A stretch of DNA of 64,000 nucleotides. Source: Kitasatospora kifunensis. GTDB taxonomy: Bacteria > Actinomycetota > Actinomycetes > Streptomycetales > Streptomycetaceae. The stretch covers positions 7,192,001-7,256,000 of the forward strand of contig NZ_JACHJV010000001.1 in NCBI RefSeq assembly GCF_014203855.1, given 5' to 3'. The position numbers and the translations under genes were made by a program. Shown here one piece after another: positions 24,705 through 33,018 of the stretch (positions are counted from its first letter, which is position 1; each line of letters begins with the position of its first letter). The notes beneath the pieces were generated by a model. That model searched no databases, was not told where the DNA came from, and saw nothing but the letters and a program-made list of their open reading frames with translations.

Positions 24705-25178
24705 TGCGTTCTCTCCGCTCCGGGGGATCACGAGGGATCGTGTCGGGGATCTCGTTGGGGGGATCTCGTTCGGGGATCTGGTGGGGATCGCGCGCGGTGC
24801 GCTAGCGGTGCGCTACGGGCGGCTCGGGGTGCCGCCACCACGATCTGACAACCAGTCACATCCTAGCCGCAGCCGCAGGGCCGCGCCCACCGGGCGGGTC
24901 GGTGGCGGGCGCGAGTTGCCGCGCAGCTCAGCGTGGCCGGACCTGGCACGCTCCGGGGTCACGGGTGCAGGGTTGATCACCTCGAAGGCCACTGCGAAGC
25001 GGGTGCCCGGTCGGGTGCCGGTGGCGCGGTCCGTCGTGCAGCGCCCGTTGACCGGCGCCCGTTGACGGCGCCCCTAGAGCTGACCGCCCGTCGGCCGACC
25101 CGACTCCTCCCGCGGGTAAGCCGTGTTGCATAGAGTGGCTGAGGTAGATGACGGCAAGGTGACGGCCCGGAGGCATCG
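24705..25178. repeat. Intergenic region with short GGGATC and 11-bp tandem repeats
   Basis: A 474-base gap between divergent genes. Six GGGATC copies occur at 24724, 24734, 24746, 24760, 24773 and 24784, spaced 10-14 bases. Immediately after them GCGGTGCGCTA is exactly duplicated (24794-24804, 24805-24815). The region must hold promoters for both neighbours. I see no gene in the remainder. Confidence 0.55.
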
Positions 25179-26381
25179 ATGAACTCGCGCCCGGCGACGG
25201 GTGCCGGTTCCCAGGGTGGGCCGCAGGTGGCGCAGCCCTGGAACCGGCAGCGGCTGCGCAGCAACAACGAGTGGCTGCTGCTGGAGCACCTGCGCACCGG
25301 CGGAGCGGCCTCCCGGGCCCAACTCGCCCGGGACACCGGTCTGTCCAAACCCACCGTGTCCACCGCACTGGCGATGCTGGCCCGCGCAGGGCTGGTCCGG
25401 GAGGCCGGGCTGCTGGCGCCCGAGCGTGGCCGGGTGGCGGTGCTCTACGAGCCCGATCCGCAGGCCGGTCATGTGCTCGGGGTGGACATCGGGCGGGCCT
25501 GGCTGCGGGTGGCCGTGGCCGACCTGGCCGGGCGGATCGTGGCCCGGCGGGACGTGCCCAACCGCGGCCGCAGCGCCAACGCGGTCGCGGACGCGGTGGT
25601 CGCCGCGGCGCGCGAGGCCACCGAGGAGGCCGGGCTGCGGCCCGCCGAGGTGGTGCACGCGGCGATCGGCTCGCCCGGCGTCTGGGACGAGTCCAAGGGT
25701 CGGGTCCAGTACGCCGGAAACCTGCCGGGCTGGGGGCGGCGAGGCCTGTTCGAACGGATCGCGGCGGGCCTGGAGACCGGGATCAGCGTGCACAACGACG
25801 CCAACCTCGCCGCGCTCGGCGAGTACGCGGACGGCGTGGGCGCCGGCAGCCGGGTCTTCGTCTACCTGCTGATCGGCACCGGGCTGGGCATGGGCGTGGT
25901 GATGGGCGGTGAGCTCCAGCCGGGCGCCGGTGGCGCGGCCGGCGAGATCGGGTTGCTGCCGATGGCGGGCGGCGCGCGCACCTTGGAGGACACCGCCGCT
26001 GCGGAGTCCGTGGTGCGCTCCGCCCGGGAGTTGGGCATGCGCGGGACGTTGACGGCCAAGCGGGTCTTCGCGGCGGCCCGGTCCGGCGACCCGGCCGCAC
26101 AGGCTGCCGTGCTCCGCGAGGCCGAGCAACTGGCCTTCGCCGTAGCGGTGGTGGCCGCGGTGCTGGATCCGGACCTGGTGGTGCTGGGCGGTGGCCTCGG
26201 CCACGGCGCCGACCTGCTGATCGGTCCGCTGGAGCAGGAGTTGCACCGGCTCACCCCGCTGCGGCCGCGGCTGGCGGCCAGCATGCTGGGGGATGAGGCG
26301 GTGCTGCGCGGGGCGCTGGCCACTGCGCTGCTGGGCGCCCGACCCGAGGTGTTCGAACGCCGGACCGCGGCGGCGGGATAG
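25179..26381 (+). CDS. ROK-family transcriptional regulator
   Basis: A 400-residue ROK (repressor, ORF, kinase) protein. A winged helix at about residues 25-80 (EWLLLEHLRTGGAASRAQLARDTGLSKPTVSTALAMLARAGLV) precedes a sugar-kinase-like domain with LGVDIGRAWLRVAVADLAG, HNDANLAALGEYADG and LIGTGLGMGVVMGGELQ. The zinc-binding CxCGxxGCxE motif of NagC/Mlc-type proteins is missing. GGAGG lies five bases before the ATG. It probably senses a sugar and represses transport or catabolic genes. The convergent permease gene has, in its promoter, a half-site resembling ROK operators of the CsnR type. Confidence 0.9.
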   Translation: MNSRPATGAGSQGGPQVAQPWNRQRLRSNNEWLLLEHLRTGGAASRAQLARDTGLSKPTVSTALAMLARAGLVREAGLLAPERGRVAVLYEPDPQAGHVLGVDIGRAWLRVAVADLAGRIVARRDVPNRGRSANAVADAVVAAAREATEEAGLRPAEVVHAAIGSPGVWDESKGRVQYAGNLPGWGRRGLFERIAAGLETGISVHNDANLAALGEYADGVGAGSRVFVYLLIGTGLGMGVVMGGELQPGAGGAAGEIGLLPMAGGARTLEDTAAAESVVRSARELGMRGTLTAKRVFAAARSGDPAAQAAVLREAEQLAFAVAVVAAVLDPDLVVLGGGLGHGADLLIGPLEQELHRLTPLRPRLAASMLGDEAVLRGALATALLGARPEVFERRTAAAG

Positions 26382-26400
26382 CCGGCTGCGGCCACTGCCG

Positions 26401-26431
26401 GGTCAGCGCCGGCGCACGGCCGGCGCTGACC
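26401..26431. terminator. Hairpin between ROK and permease genes
   Basis: Perfect 12-bp inverted repeat GGTCAGCGCCGG (26401-26412) and CCGGCGCTGACC (26420-26431), seven-base loop, 20 bases past the ROK stop. It probably serves both convergent genes. Confidence 0.7.
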
Positions 26432-26451
26432 TGACAGGGGGCCTGACAGGC

Positions 26452-26505
26452 GACTTGGCAGGTGACTTGGATCCGACTTGGATGCGACTTGGGTGTGAGG
26501 ACTTG
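26452..26505. repeat. GACTTGG tandem array
   Basis: GACTTGG occurs at 26452, 26464, 26475 and 26486, with a fifth variant GACTTGA at 26499: spacings of 12, 11, 11 and 13 bases. It lies between the ROK terminator and the permease stop. Role unknown; it may be a replication-slippage array. Confidence 0.6.
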
Positions 26506-26513
26506 AATCTGCG

Positions 26514-27962
26514 TCAGGCTTCCACGATCTGACCGGAGTTGGTGCCGGAGTCGACTCCCGTCAGCCGGAACTCCTCGCGGATCTCGGCCGGTGCGAACGG
26601 CCAGATCCGCTCGAACCTGGACCAGATGAGGAAGGCCGCCCCACCCGCCACCACCCAGGCCAGTGACCACTCGATCGGGTGGTAGCCGGGAGCGTTGCGG
26701 TCCGCGTAGCCGTAGATCACCACCCAGCCGACGGCCGCGACCAGGCTGGGCAGCGGGTAGCGCCACATCCGGTAGGGCCGCGGCAGGTCGGGCTGGCGGC
26801 GGCGCAGCACGGTGACGGCGAGCACCTGGGCGAAGGACTGGACGATCACCATGACCGTGGTGAGCAGGTTGATCAGGGTGTTGAGGTCGGTGTGCCGGCC
26901 GATCAGGAAGCCGATCGCCGTGACGGCCCCCATGGTGAGCAGGCCGAGGGTGGGGAACTCGTGCTTGCGGTGCAGCCGGGAGTAGGAGCGGAAGAACACC
27001 CCGTCGCGGGCCGCGTCGTACGGCACCCGGGAGCCGCCGAGCAGGCCGGTGAGGACGGAGGCGAAGGCTGTCACCAGGATCAGCACCGTGACCACATCGG
27101 CGGCCGACTTGCCCCAGGTCTTCTGCAGGACGGCCGAGGCGACCGAGGAGGAGGCGATCGAGTTCTGGTCCAGCATCTCGTGCCAGTCGAGCGCGCCGAG
27201 CACCCCGACCTGGAGCAGCAGGTAGATGACCATGATCCCGAGGATCGAGTAGATGATCGAGCGCGGCATCACCCGGCCCGGGCTCTTGATCTCGGCGCCG
27301 AGATAGGCCGTGGTGTTGTAGCCGAGGTAGTCGTAGATGCCGATGGTCAGTCCGGCCGCGAAGCCGAGCCAGAAGTGACCATGCGTCACATCGATGGCGT
27401 GCGCGGGCCAGGTGAAGGCGCGGCTCGGCGAGAAGTGGGTGTAGGAGGCGAGGATCACCGCGAAGACGGCCGCCAGCATCACGCACCACATCGCGGTGGC
27501 GAGCTTGGCGATGCGCTCCACCCGGCGCCAGAGCAGCAGGACGACCAGCACGATCACCGCCAGGCCGACCAGATCGCCCTGACCCTTCGTCATGCTCGGC
27601 CACAGGTAGCCGAGATACTGGACGAAGCCGACCACGCCGGTGGACATGATCAGCGGTATGAAGAGCATCGCGGTCCAGACGAAGAGGAACGGCATCAGCC
27701 GTCCGCTCCGGTACTGGAACGCCTCGCGGAGGTAGACGTAACTGCCGCCGGAGCCCGGCATGGCAGCGCCGAGTTCGGCCCAGACCAGGCCGTCGACCAG
27801 CGCGAGCACCGCGCCGGCCAGCCAGCCGATGACCGCCTGCGGGCCGCCGAACGCGGCGACCATCAGCGGAATGGTGACGAACGGCCCGATGCCGCACATC
27901 TGGCTCATGTTGATGGCGACGGCCTGGAACAGGCCGATCCGTCTGCTGAGTGTCGCGGACAA
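26514..27962 (-). CDS. APC-family amino acid permease
   Basis: Secondary transporter of the amino acid-polyamine-organocation superfamily (482 aa, about 12 helices). The first helix INMSQMCGIGPFVTIPLMVAAFGG carries the broken-helix GxG(P) substrate motif, and MPGSGGSYVYLREAFQ follows helix 2, both typical of APC permeases. I place the start at TTG 27962 because GGAG lies five bases upstream and because a well-formed promoter at 28009-28037 would sit inside any longer version. Import of an amino acid or amine is likely. Convergent with the ROK regulator gene. Confidence 0.87.
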   Translation of the reverse strand: MSATLSRRIGLFQAVAINMSQMCGIGPFVTIPLMVAAFGGPQAVIGWLAGAVLALVDGLVWAELGAAMPGSGGSYVYLREAFQYRSGRLMPFLFVWTAMLFIPLIMSTGVVGFVQYLGYLWPSMTKGQGDLVGLAVIVLVVLLLWRRVERIAKLATAMWCVMLAAVFAVILASYTHFSPSRAFTWPAHAIDVTHGHFWLGFAAGLTIGIYDYLGYNTTAYLGAEIKSPGRVMPRSIIYSILGIMVIYLLLQVGVLGALDWHEMLDQNSIASSSVASAVLQKTWGKSAADVVTVLILVTAFASVLTGLLGGSRVPYDAARDGVFFRSYSRLHRKHEFPTLGLLTMGAVTAIGFLIGRHTDLNTLINLLTTVMVIVQSFAQVLAVTVLRRRQPDLPRPYRMWRYPLPSLVAAVGWVVIYGYADRNAPGYHPIEWSLAWVVAGGAAFLIWSRFERIWPFAPAEIREEFRLTGVDSGTNSGQIVEA

Positions 27963-28008
27963 GGAGGCTCCAGGGGGGAGGGGGAGCGCGCGGGGGATGG
28001 GTGACCAT

Positions 28009-28037
28009 AAGTTAAGTTTCCTAACTAGATCAGTCAA
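28009..28037 (-). promoter_or_regulatory. Promoter with ROK-type half-operator for the permease
   Basis: On the minus strand, TTGACT (28037-28032), 17 bases, then TAACTT (28014-28009) form a good -35/-10 pair. The spacer carries GTTAGGAAA (complement of 28017-28025). From memory this equals one half of the near-palindromic TTAGGAAAGTTTCCTAA operator of CsnR-type ROK regulators in Streptomyces; the other half is degenerate here. The neighbouring ROK gene is the obvious candidate binder. Confidence 0.55.
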
Positions 28038-28094
28038 GGCCTTGGGAGGTCATCGCCTCGCGGGGTGGCGCCGTTGGGGGAGCCCGTGGCGTCG

Positions 28095-28610
28095 TCAGTG
28101 CGCGCGGCGCTGCAGCACACCGCGGATCAAGGCCGCCTGGCCCGCGTGCTGGAGATCCTCCGCGATCACGCTGATCAGCCGAACGCCCAGCGTCACGGGC
28201 GGGGACCAGCCCGCGTCGACCACCCGGTCCAGGTCCTCGGCGGTCACGGTGCGCAGGAAGCGCAGGCTCTGCCGGTGCACCGCGTCGTAGTACCCGGTCA
28301 GCAGCGATCGGGAGGCGACCTGCACCTCGGCCACCTGCGCCGGGGCGTGACCGTAGCCGGTCTCGTCCAGCGGGAAGGGGAGGTCGAACTTGGCCGCCCA
28401 GCCGTCGGCGGTCCAGACCTGTTCGGTGTCGGTGAGTTCGGCCAGGTGATCGTCCTGCACCCGGGTCAGGTGCCAGATCAGCCAGGCCACGCTGTTCGCC
28501 TCCTCGTCCAGTCGGGCGGACAGCTGCTTGGGACCCAGCCCCTGGACGGCCTCGTGCACGGCCTCCTTGACCCGGCCAAGGGCGTCGGCCAACAGTTCGG
28601 CGCTCTTCAT
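28095..28610 (-). CDS. DinB / DUF664-type metalloenzyme-fold protein
   Basis: A 171-residue four-helix-bundle protein of the DinB superfamily, related to mycothiol-dependent enzymes. Three metal-ligand positions are visible: the histidine in SVAWLIWHLTRVQDDHLAEL (about residue 47), another in YYDAVHRQSL, and one in VIAEDLQHAGQAALIRG near the end. Members of this group in actinobacteria use mycothiol in detoxification, but many are uncharacterised. AGGAG lies six bases before the ATG at 28610. Divergent from the DJ-1 gene. Confidence 0.85.
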   Translation of the reverse strand: MKSAELLADALGRVKEAVHEAVQGLGPKQLSARLDEEANSVAWLIWHLTRVQDDHLAELTDTEQVWTADGWAAKFDLPFPLDETGYGHAPAQVAEVQVASRSLLTGYYDAVHRQSLRFLRTVTAEDLDRVVDAGWSPPVTLGVRLISVIAEDLQHAGQAALIRGVLQRRAH

Positions 28611-28944
28611 GGTGGAACTCCTGCGGTGTCGACGGTGGTTGATGTCGGCTCCCGCCACCGCGCGCTCGGGGGCGGGAACCGCACCCTGGCGCTCGGGGTC
28701 GAGGGCCCGCAGCAGGCATCCCCAGTCCGGCGCCTACCCGAGCGCGGCCGTCCGGGTGAGCGGGGTGTGGTCACCCGGATCGGCCCGGATACGCCGACGC
28801 GACAAGGTGACGCGGGTGGGGCTGGAGCAGCCGACGGGCCACGTCCTGCCCGCTCTCTGAGCGGGCAGGACGGCGCTGGGGGAGTATGGCCCACGGGGCG
28901 CTGACCGACGGGGAACTACGAAGCGACCGAGGAGGTTGGAGCAG
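28611..28944. other. Divergent intergenic region with an orphan hairpin
   Basis: A 334-base gap between divergent genes. It holds a perfect 13-bp stem, GTCCTGCCCGCTC (28843-28855) and GAGCGGGCAGGAC (28859-28871), with a three-base loop. A terminator-like structure is unexpected here, 73 bases before the DJ-1 start. No gene seen. Confidence 0.6.
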
Positions 28945-29559
28945 GTGATCACCTTGCAGGGGCTGACCATTGCCTTCCTGACCGCTCCCGAGGGTGTGGA
29001 ACAGGTTGAACTCACCGAGCCGTGGCAGGCGGTCCTGGAGGCCGGCGGGACGCCGCGTCTGCTCTCCACCCGGACCGGCCGGGTCCAGGCCTACCGGCAC
29101 CTGGAGCGCGCGGACACCTTCGGCGTCGACGCGGTGGTTCCTGCGGCGGGTGAGAGCGAGGGCGCGGGCAAGGGCGAGGGCGACGGCGGTGCTGAGGCTC
29201 GTGACGGCGATGTCTATGACGCGCTGGTGTTGCCGGGCGGGGTGGCCAATCCCGACGTGCTGCGGGTCGAACCGGGTGCGGTGACGCTCGTCCGCTCCTT
29301 CTTCGCGGCGGGCAAGCCGGTCGCGGCGATCTGCCACGCGCCCTGGCTGCTGATCGAGGCCGACGTCGTCCGCGGACGGACGCTGACCTCCTGGCCCAGC
29401 CTGCGCACCGACCTGCTCAACGCGGGCGCCCACTGGGTGGACGAGGAGGTGCGGCTCTGCACCGCGGGCCCCAACGTCCTGATCACCAGCCGCAAGCCGG
29501 ACGACCTGCCGCTCTTCAACGACGCGCTGGTCACCCAGTTCGCCAAGGCACGCCGCTGA
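28945..29559 (+). CDS. DJ-1/PfpI family protein (YhbO-like)
   Basis: A 204-residue member of the DJ-1/PfpI superfamily, probably a deglycase or protease-like stress protein. The nucleophile cysteine lies in VAAICHAPWLLIEADVVRGRTLTSW, and the preceding YDALVLPGGVANPD carries the conserved glycine-rich turn. Between residues about 65 and 85 there is a low-complexity insert rich in Gly, Glu and Ala (GESEGAGKGEGDGGAE) that ordinary family members lack. The GTG at 28945 has AGGAGG nine bases upstream; a TTG three codons earlier is also possible. Confidence 0.88.
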   Translation: MITLQGLTIAFLTAPEGVEQVELTEPWQAVLEAGGTPRLLSTRTGRVQAYRHLERADTFGVDAVVPAAGESEGAGKGEGDGGAEARDGDVYDALVLPGGVANPDVLRVEPGAVTLVRSFFAAGKPVAAICHAPWLLIEADVVRGRTLTSWPSLRTDLLNAGAHWVDEEVRLCTAGPNVLITSRKPDDLPLFNDALVTQFAKARR

Positions 29560-29662
29560 GGCCGGGCCACTGAGGCCGTGGGCGGGCAGCCGCGACGGCG
29601 TGCGTGGCCCTGCCCGGCCCTGCCCGGCTGGGCGGCGGCCGGGCGGCGCCGGCAGTCGGTGG

Positions 29663-30346
29663 TCAGCGGGTGGCGGCGGCGAGGGCCTCCTGGATGGTGG
29701 CGGGGGCGGCGGGGTGGCCCGGGTCCTGATCGAGACGGGCGTGCGGATCCTTCAGATACGGCAGACCGTAGGCGGGGGTGCCGGGCTGGAAGCGCCAGCT
29801 CTCGGCGAGCGACCCGGCGTCCACCGCGAGGTAGCCGAGGGCGTCGAGCAGGGCGGTGACCCGCTGCTTGGCCGTGGCGTCGTCCCCCGCGATCGGGAGT
29901 GCGGAGCGGTCGGGGGCGCCGCTGGGGCGGGCCAGGTCCAGCAGGTGACCGAAGTAGATGTTGTTGAACACCTTGACGACCTGGGCACCGGCCAGGTGGC
30001 GCTGGACCAGCTCGCTGCTGGTGAACTCGCCGGAGTCGAGCTCGGCGAAGTGGCCGTCGCGCTCGGGGTAGTAGTTGCCGGTGTCGAGCACCAGGCGGCC
30101 GGCCAGCGGGGCGGCGTCGAGCTCGAAGGCGTTCTTCAGCGGGATGGTCACCACCACCCAGTCGCCCGCCGCGGCCGCCTCGGCCGGGGTGGCGGCGCGA
30201 GCCCGCGGGCCCAACTCCGCCACGAGGCCAGCAAGGGTCTCGGGGCCGCGCGAGTTGCTGAGCACCACGTCGAGGCCGGCGTTCACCGCGAGCCGGGCCA
30301 GGGTGCCGCCGATGTTTCCGCTGCCGATCAGTCCAAGAGTAGCCAT
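29663..30346 (-). CDS. NADPH-dependent F420 reductase-like protein
   Basis: A 227-residue Rossmann-fold protein of the F420_oxidored family. The dinucleotide motif is GLIGSGNIGGTLARLA at residues 4-19, followed by LSNSRGPETL, where the Ser/Arg pair suits NADP phosphate. VVVTIPLKNAF, DTGNYYPERDG and VVKVFNNIYFGHL follow the family pattern. It is likely to move hydride between NADPH and F420 or another acceptor; the family also has non-F420 members. No ribosome site is evident, so the mRNA may be leaderless. It sits alone between the DJ-1 gene and the HIT gene. Confidence 0.85.
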   Translation of the reverse strand: MATLGLIGSGNIGGTLARLAVNAGLDVVLSNSRGPETLAGLVAELGPRARAATPAEAAAAGDWVVVTIPLKNAFELDAAPLAGRLVLDTGNYYPERDGHFAELDSGEFTSSELVQRHLAGAQVVKVFNNIYFGHLLDLARPSGAPDRSALPIAGDDATAKQRVTALLDALGYLAVDAGSLAESWRFQPGTPAYGLPYLKDPHARLDQDPGHPAAPATIQEALAAATR

Positions 30347-30396
30347 GCCGATGACAGTGCCCAGCGGGACCGCGATATTCCTGATCCGGTGTCATA

Positions 30397-30822
30397 TCAC
30401 CCGGTCGGCCCAGCGAGCGCCGCCCGCAGCAGCTCGGCGGTCCGCCCCGCCTCGGCCTCGTCCGCATACCGGCGCCGGGGCCAGAAGAAGCCGCGCAGCC
30501 CGTCCTTCGGATTGCGCGGCACCACGTGCACGTGCAGGTGCGGGACGGACTGGCTGACCTTGTTGTTCATCGCGACGAACGAGCCCTTGGCCGCCATCGC
30601 CCGCTCGGTGGCCCCGGTCAGCAGCCGCACCCGCTCGAAGAACGGACCGACCAGCTCGGCAGGCAACTCGGTCAGCGTCCGGACGTGCGAGACGGGCACC
30701 ACCAACAGGTGGCCGGGGAAGAGCGGCCGGTGGTCCAGGAAGGCCAGCGCCACCTCGTCCCGCAGAACCGTGTGGATGGGCGGCGCCGGGTCCGCCAGGA
30801 AGGCACAGAAGCTGCAGTCCAT
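30397..30822 (-). CDS. HIT-family nucleotide hydrolase
   Basis: A 141-residue histidine-triad protein. The catalytic motif is SVPHLHVHVVPR (residues about 90-101), and the N-terminus has two cysteines (MDCSFCAFL), a potential metal site in many bacterial HIT proteins. FPGHLLVVPVSHVRTLTEL is the second conserved block. It should hydrolyse nucleotide phosphoramidates or dinucleotides such as AppppA-type substrates. No partner gene is obvious. Confidence 0.92.
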   Translation of the reverse strand: MDCSFCAFLADPAPPIHTVLRDEVALAFLDHRPLFPGHLLVVPVSHVRTLTELPAELVGPFFERVRLLTGATERAMAAKGSFVAMNNKVSQSVPHLHVHVVPRNPKDGLRGFFWPRRRYADEAEAGRTAELLRAALAGPTG

Positions 30823-30898
30823 CCGGCCATCAGACCACGGCTGCCACGCTGTGCCGGGTTGCCGCGAAGCGTGATGTGACGGGAGGCCGACCGGTCGC

Positions 30899-31288
30899 TC
30901 AGTCGCCCCGGTTTCCGTACTGGAAGACGAAGCCGGCGACGCCCCCGGCCGTGATCCCGGTGCCGATCAGCATCAGCCAGACGCCGAAGACCATGCCGAG
31001 CGCGATCACCGCGGCCCCGGCGGCCGTGATCGGTGGGTACCAGCTGTGCGGTGCGAAGAAGTCCAGTGGGCCGGCGGTCTCCGCCACCGGGACCTCGCGG
31101 CGGTCCTGGGCGCGCGGGCCGCGGCGGCGGGACTGGATGAAGAAGAAGGCGGAGATCAACGAGGACATCAGGAAGGCGATGGCCAGTGCGGCCTTGCCGG
31201 CCGGTTCCTTGGCGAACCAGTCGTAGATGCCGCCCATCACGGCGAAGAAGAGTGCGACGCCGGCGAAGAGGAAGGCCTCGAACTTCAC
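30899..31288 (-). CDS. ctaF: Cytochrome c oxidase subunit 4, actinobacterial (CtaF)
   Basis: A 129-residue membrane protein of the actinobacterial aa3-oxidase subunit 4 family. Two hydrophobic helices at about residues 3-22 and 31-51 are followed by a polar linker and a C-terminal pair of helices. EAFLFAGVALFFAVMGGIYDWFAKEPAGKAAL and the HSWYPP motif are conserved. The GTG start overlaps the ctaD stop by four bases (GTGA), so the subunits are made together. In most actinobacteria ctaC lies upstream of ctaD; here it does not. Confidence 0.93.
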   Translation of the reverse strand: MKFEAFLFAGVALFFAVMGGIYDWFAKEPAGKAALAIAFLMSSLISAFFFIQSRRRGPRAQDRREVPVAETAGPLDFFAPHSWYPPITAAGAAVIALGMVFGVWLMLIGTGITAGGVAGFVFQYGNRGD

Positions 31289-33018
31289 CGCTCACCCGCC
31301 GGTCCGGTCGTATCCGGGGCGGCGGGTGGCGGCTCCCTGGTGAGGAGGTCGGTGTCCTCGGCCTCGCTGCGGGGGTGGTTGATGTCGAAGGCGGGGCTGT
31401 CGGAGCGGATCCTGGGCAGCGCGCGGAAGTTGTGCCGGGGCGGCGGGCAGGAGGTGGCCCACTCCAGCGACCGGCCCCACCCCCAGGGGTCGTCGCAGTC
31501 CACCGGCCGGGCGTACTTGGTGGTGTGCCAGACGTTGTAGAGGAACGGCAGGGTGGACAGGCCCAGCAGGAACGCCCCGGCACTGGAGATGGTGTTGAGG
31601 GTGGTGAAGCCGTCCGCGGCCAGGTAGTCGGCGTACCGGCGGGGCATGCCCTCGGCGCCCAGCCAGTGCTGGACCAGGAAGGTCAGGTGGAAGCCGACGA
31701 AGAGCAGGACGAAGTGGACCCGGCCCAGCCGCTCGTCCAGGCGGCGGCCGGTGAACTTCGGCCACCAGAAGTAGAAGCCGCCGAAGGTCGCGAACACCAC
31801 CGTCCCGAAGAGCACGTAGTGCATGTGCGCCACCACGAAGTACGAGTCCGTGACGTGGAAGTCGACCGGCGGCGCGGCCAGCAGCACCCCGGACAGGCCG
31901 CCGAAGAGGAAGGTGACCAGGAAGCCGATCGCCCAGAGCATCGGCGTCTCGAAGGAGAGCGAGCCGCCCCACATGGTGCCGACCCAGTTGAAGAACTTCA
32001 CCCCGGTCGGCACCGCGATCAGGAACGAGGTGAGCGAGAAGAACGGCAGCAGCACCTGCCCGGTGGCGAACATGTGGTGGGCCCAGACCACCGCCGACAG
32101 TCCGGTGATCGCGATGGTCGCGCCGACCAGCCCGAGGTAGCCGAAGATCGGCTTTCGGCTGAAGACCGGCAGGATCTCGCTGACGATGCCGAAGAACGGC
32201 AGCGCGACGATGTACACCTCCGGGTGCCCGAAGAACCAGAACAGGTGCTGCCAGAGCAGCGCACCGCCGCTGGCCGCGTCGAAGGCGTGCGCGCCGAGGC
32301 GGCGGTCGGCCAGCAGGACCAGCAGCGCGGCGGTCAGTACGGGGAAGGCGAAGAGCGCCAGGATCGAGGTGAAGAGCACGTTCCAGGTGAAGATCGGCAT
32401 CCGGAACAGCGTCATCCCCGGGGCGCGCAGGCAGGCGATCGTGGTGATGAAGTTGACCGATCCGAAGATGGTGCTCAGGCCCGCCACCGCCAGCCCGGCC
32501 GCCCACAAGTCCCCGCCGGTGCCTGGGGAGTGGACGGCGTCGTTCAGCGGGGCGTAGGCGAACCAGCCGAAGGCGGCGGCGCCGTCCGCGGTGAAGAAGC
32601 CGCTGATCACGATCAGGCCGCCGAACAGGAACACCCAGTAGGTGAAGGCGTTCAGCCGGGGGAAGGCGACATCCGGCGAGCCGATCTGCAACGGCATGAT
32701 CCAGTTCGCGAAGCCGGTGAAGGTCGGGGTCGCGAAGAGCAGCAGCATGATCGTGCCGTGCATGGTGAAGAGCTGGTTGTACTGCGCGTTGGTGACCACC
32801 TGCATGCCGGGCCTGGCCAACTGGGCGCGCATCACCATCGCGAGCACGCCGCCGACCAGGAAGAAGCCGAAGGAGGTGGCCAGGTAGAGGGTGCCGATCA
32901 GCTTGTGATCGGTGGTGGTCAGCCAGCCCAGGACGGTGCTGCCCTGCCGCACCCGGGTCGCCGTGCCGGGGGCGAGCTCCGGCGGCGCCGGCCGTTCCGG
33001 CTCCTCCACGACGGTCAT
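31285..33018 (-). CDS. ctaD: Cytochrome c oxidase subunit I (CtaD)
   Basis: Catalytic haem-copper subunit of an aa3-type oxidase (577 aa, 12 helices). The high-spin haem and CuB ligands are present: WFFGHPEVYIVALP (CuB His, crosslink Tyr and the proton-channel Glu), VWAHHMF (two CuB His) and SYFVVAHMHYVLFG (haem His pair). FTMHGTIMLLLFATP carries the low-spin haem histidine. TPTFTGFANWIMPLQIGSPDVAFPRLNAF is the D-channel region. It is coupled to ctaF but has no ctaC, ctaE or qcr genes nearby, so it is probably a second copy. Upstream is a 578-base gap shared with rpfA. Confidence 0.96.
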   Translation of the reverse strand: MTVVEEPERPAPPELAPGTATRVRQGSTVLGWLTTTDHKLIGTLYLATSFGFFLVGGVLAMVMRAQLARPGMQVVTNAQYNQLFTMHGTIMLLLFATPTFTGFANWIMPLQIGSPDVAFPRLNAFTYWVFLFGGLIVISGFFTADGAAAFGWFAYAPLNDAVHSPGTGGDLWAAGLAVAGLSTIFGSVNFITTIACLRAPGMTLFRMPIFTWNVLFTSILALFAFPVLTAALLVLLADRRLGAHAFDAASGGALLWQHLFWFFGHPEVYIVALPFFGIVSEILPVFSRKPIFGYLGLVGATIAITGLSAVVWAHHMFATGQVLLPFFSLTSFLIAVPTGVKFFNWVGTMWGGSLSFETPMLWAIGFLVTFLFGGLSGVLLAAPPVDFHVTDSYFVVAHMHYVLFGTVVFATFGGFYFWWPKFTGRRLDERLGRVHFVLLFVGFHLTFLVQHWLGAEGMPRRYADYLAADGFTTLNTISSAGAFLLGLSTLPFLYNVWHTTKYARPVDCDDPWGWGRSLEWATSCPPPRHNFRALPRIRSDSPAFDINHPRSEAEDTDLLTREPPPAAPDTTGPAGER

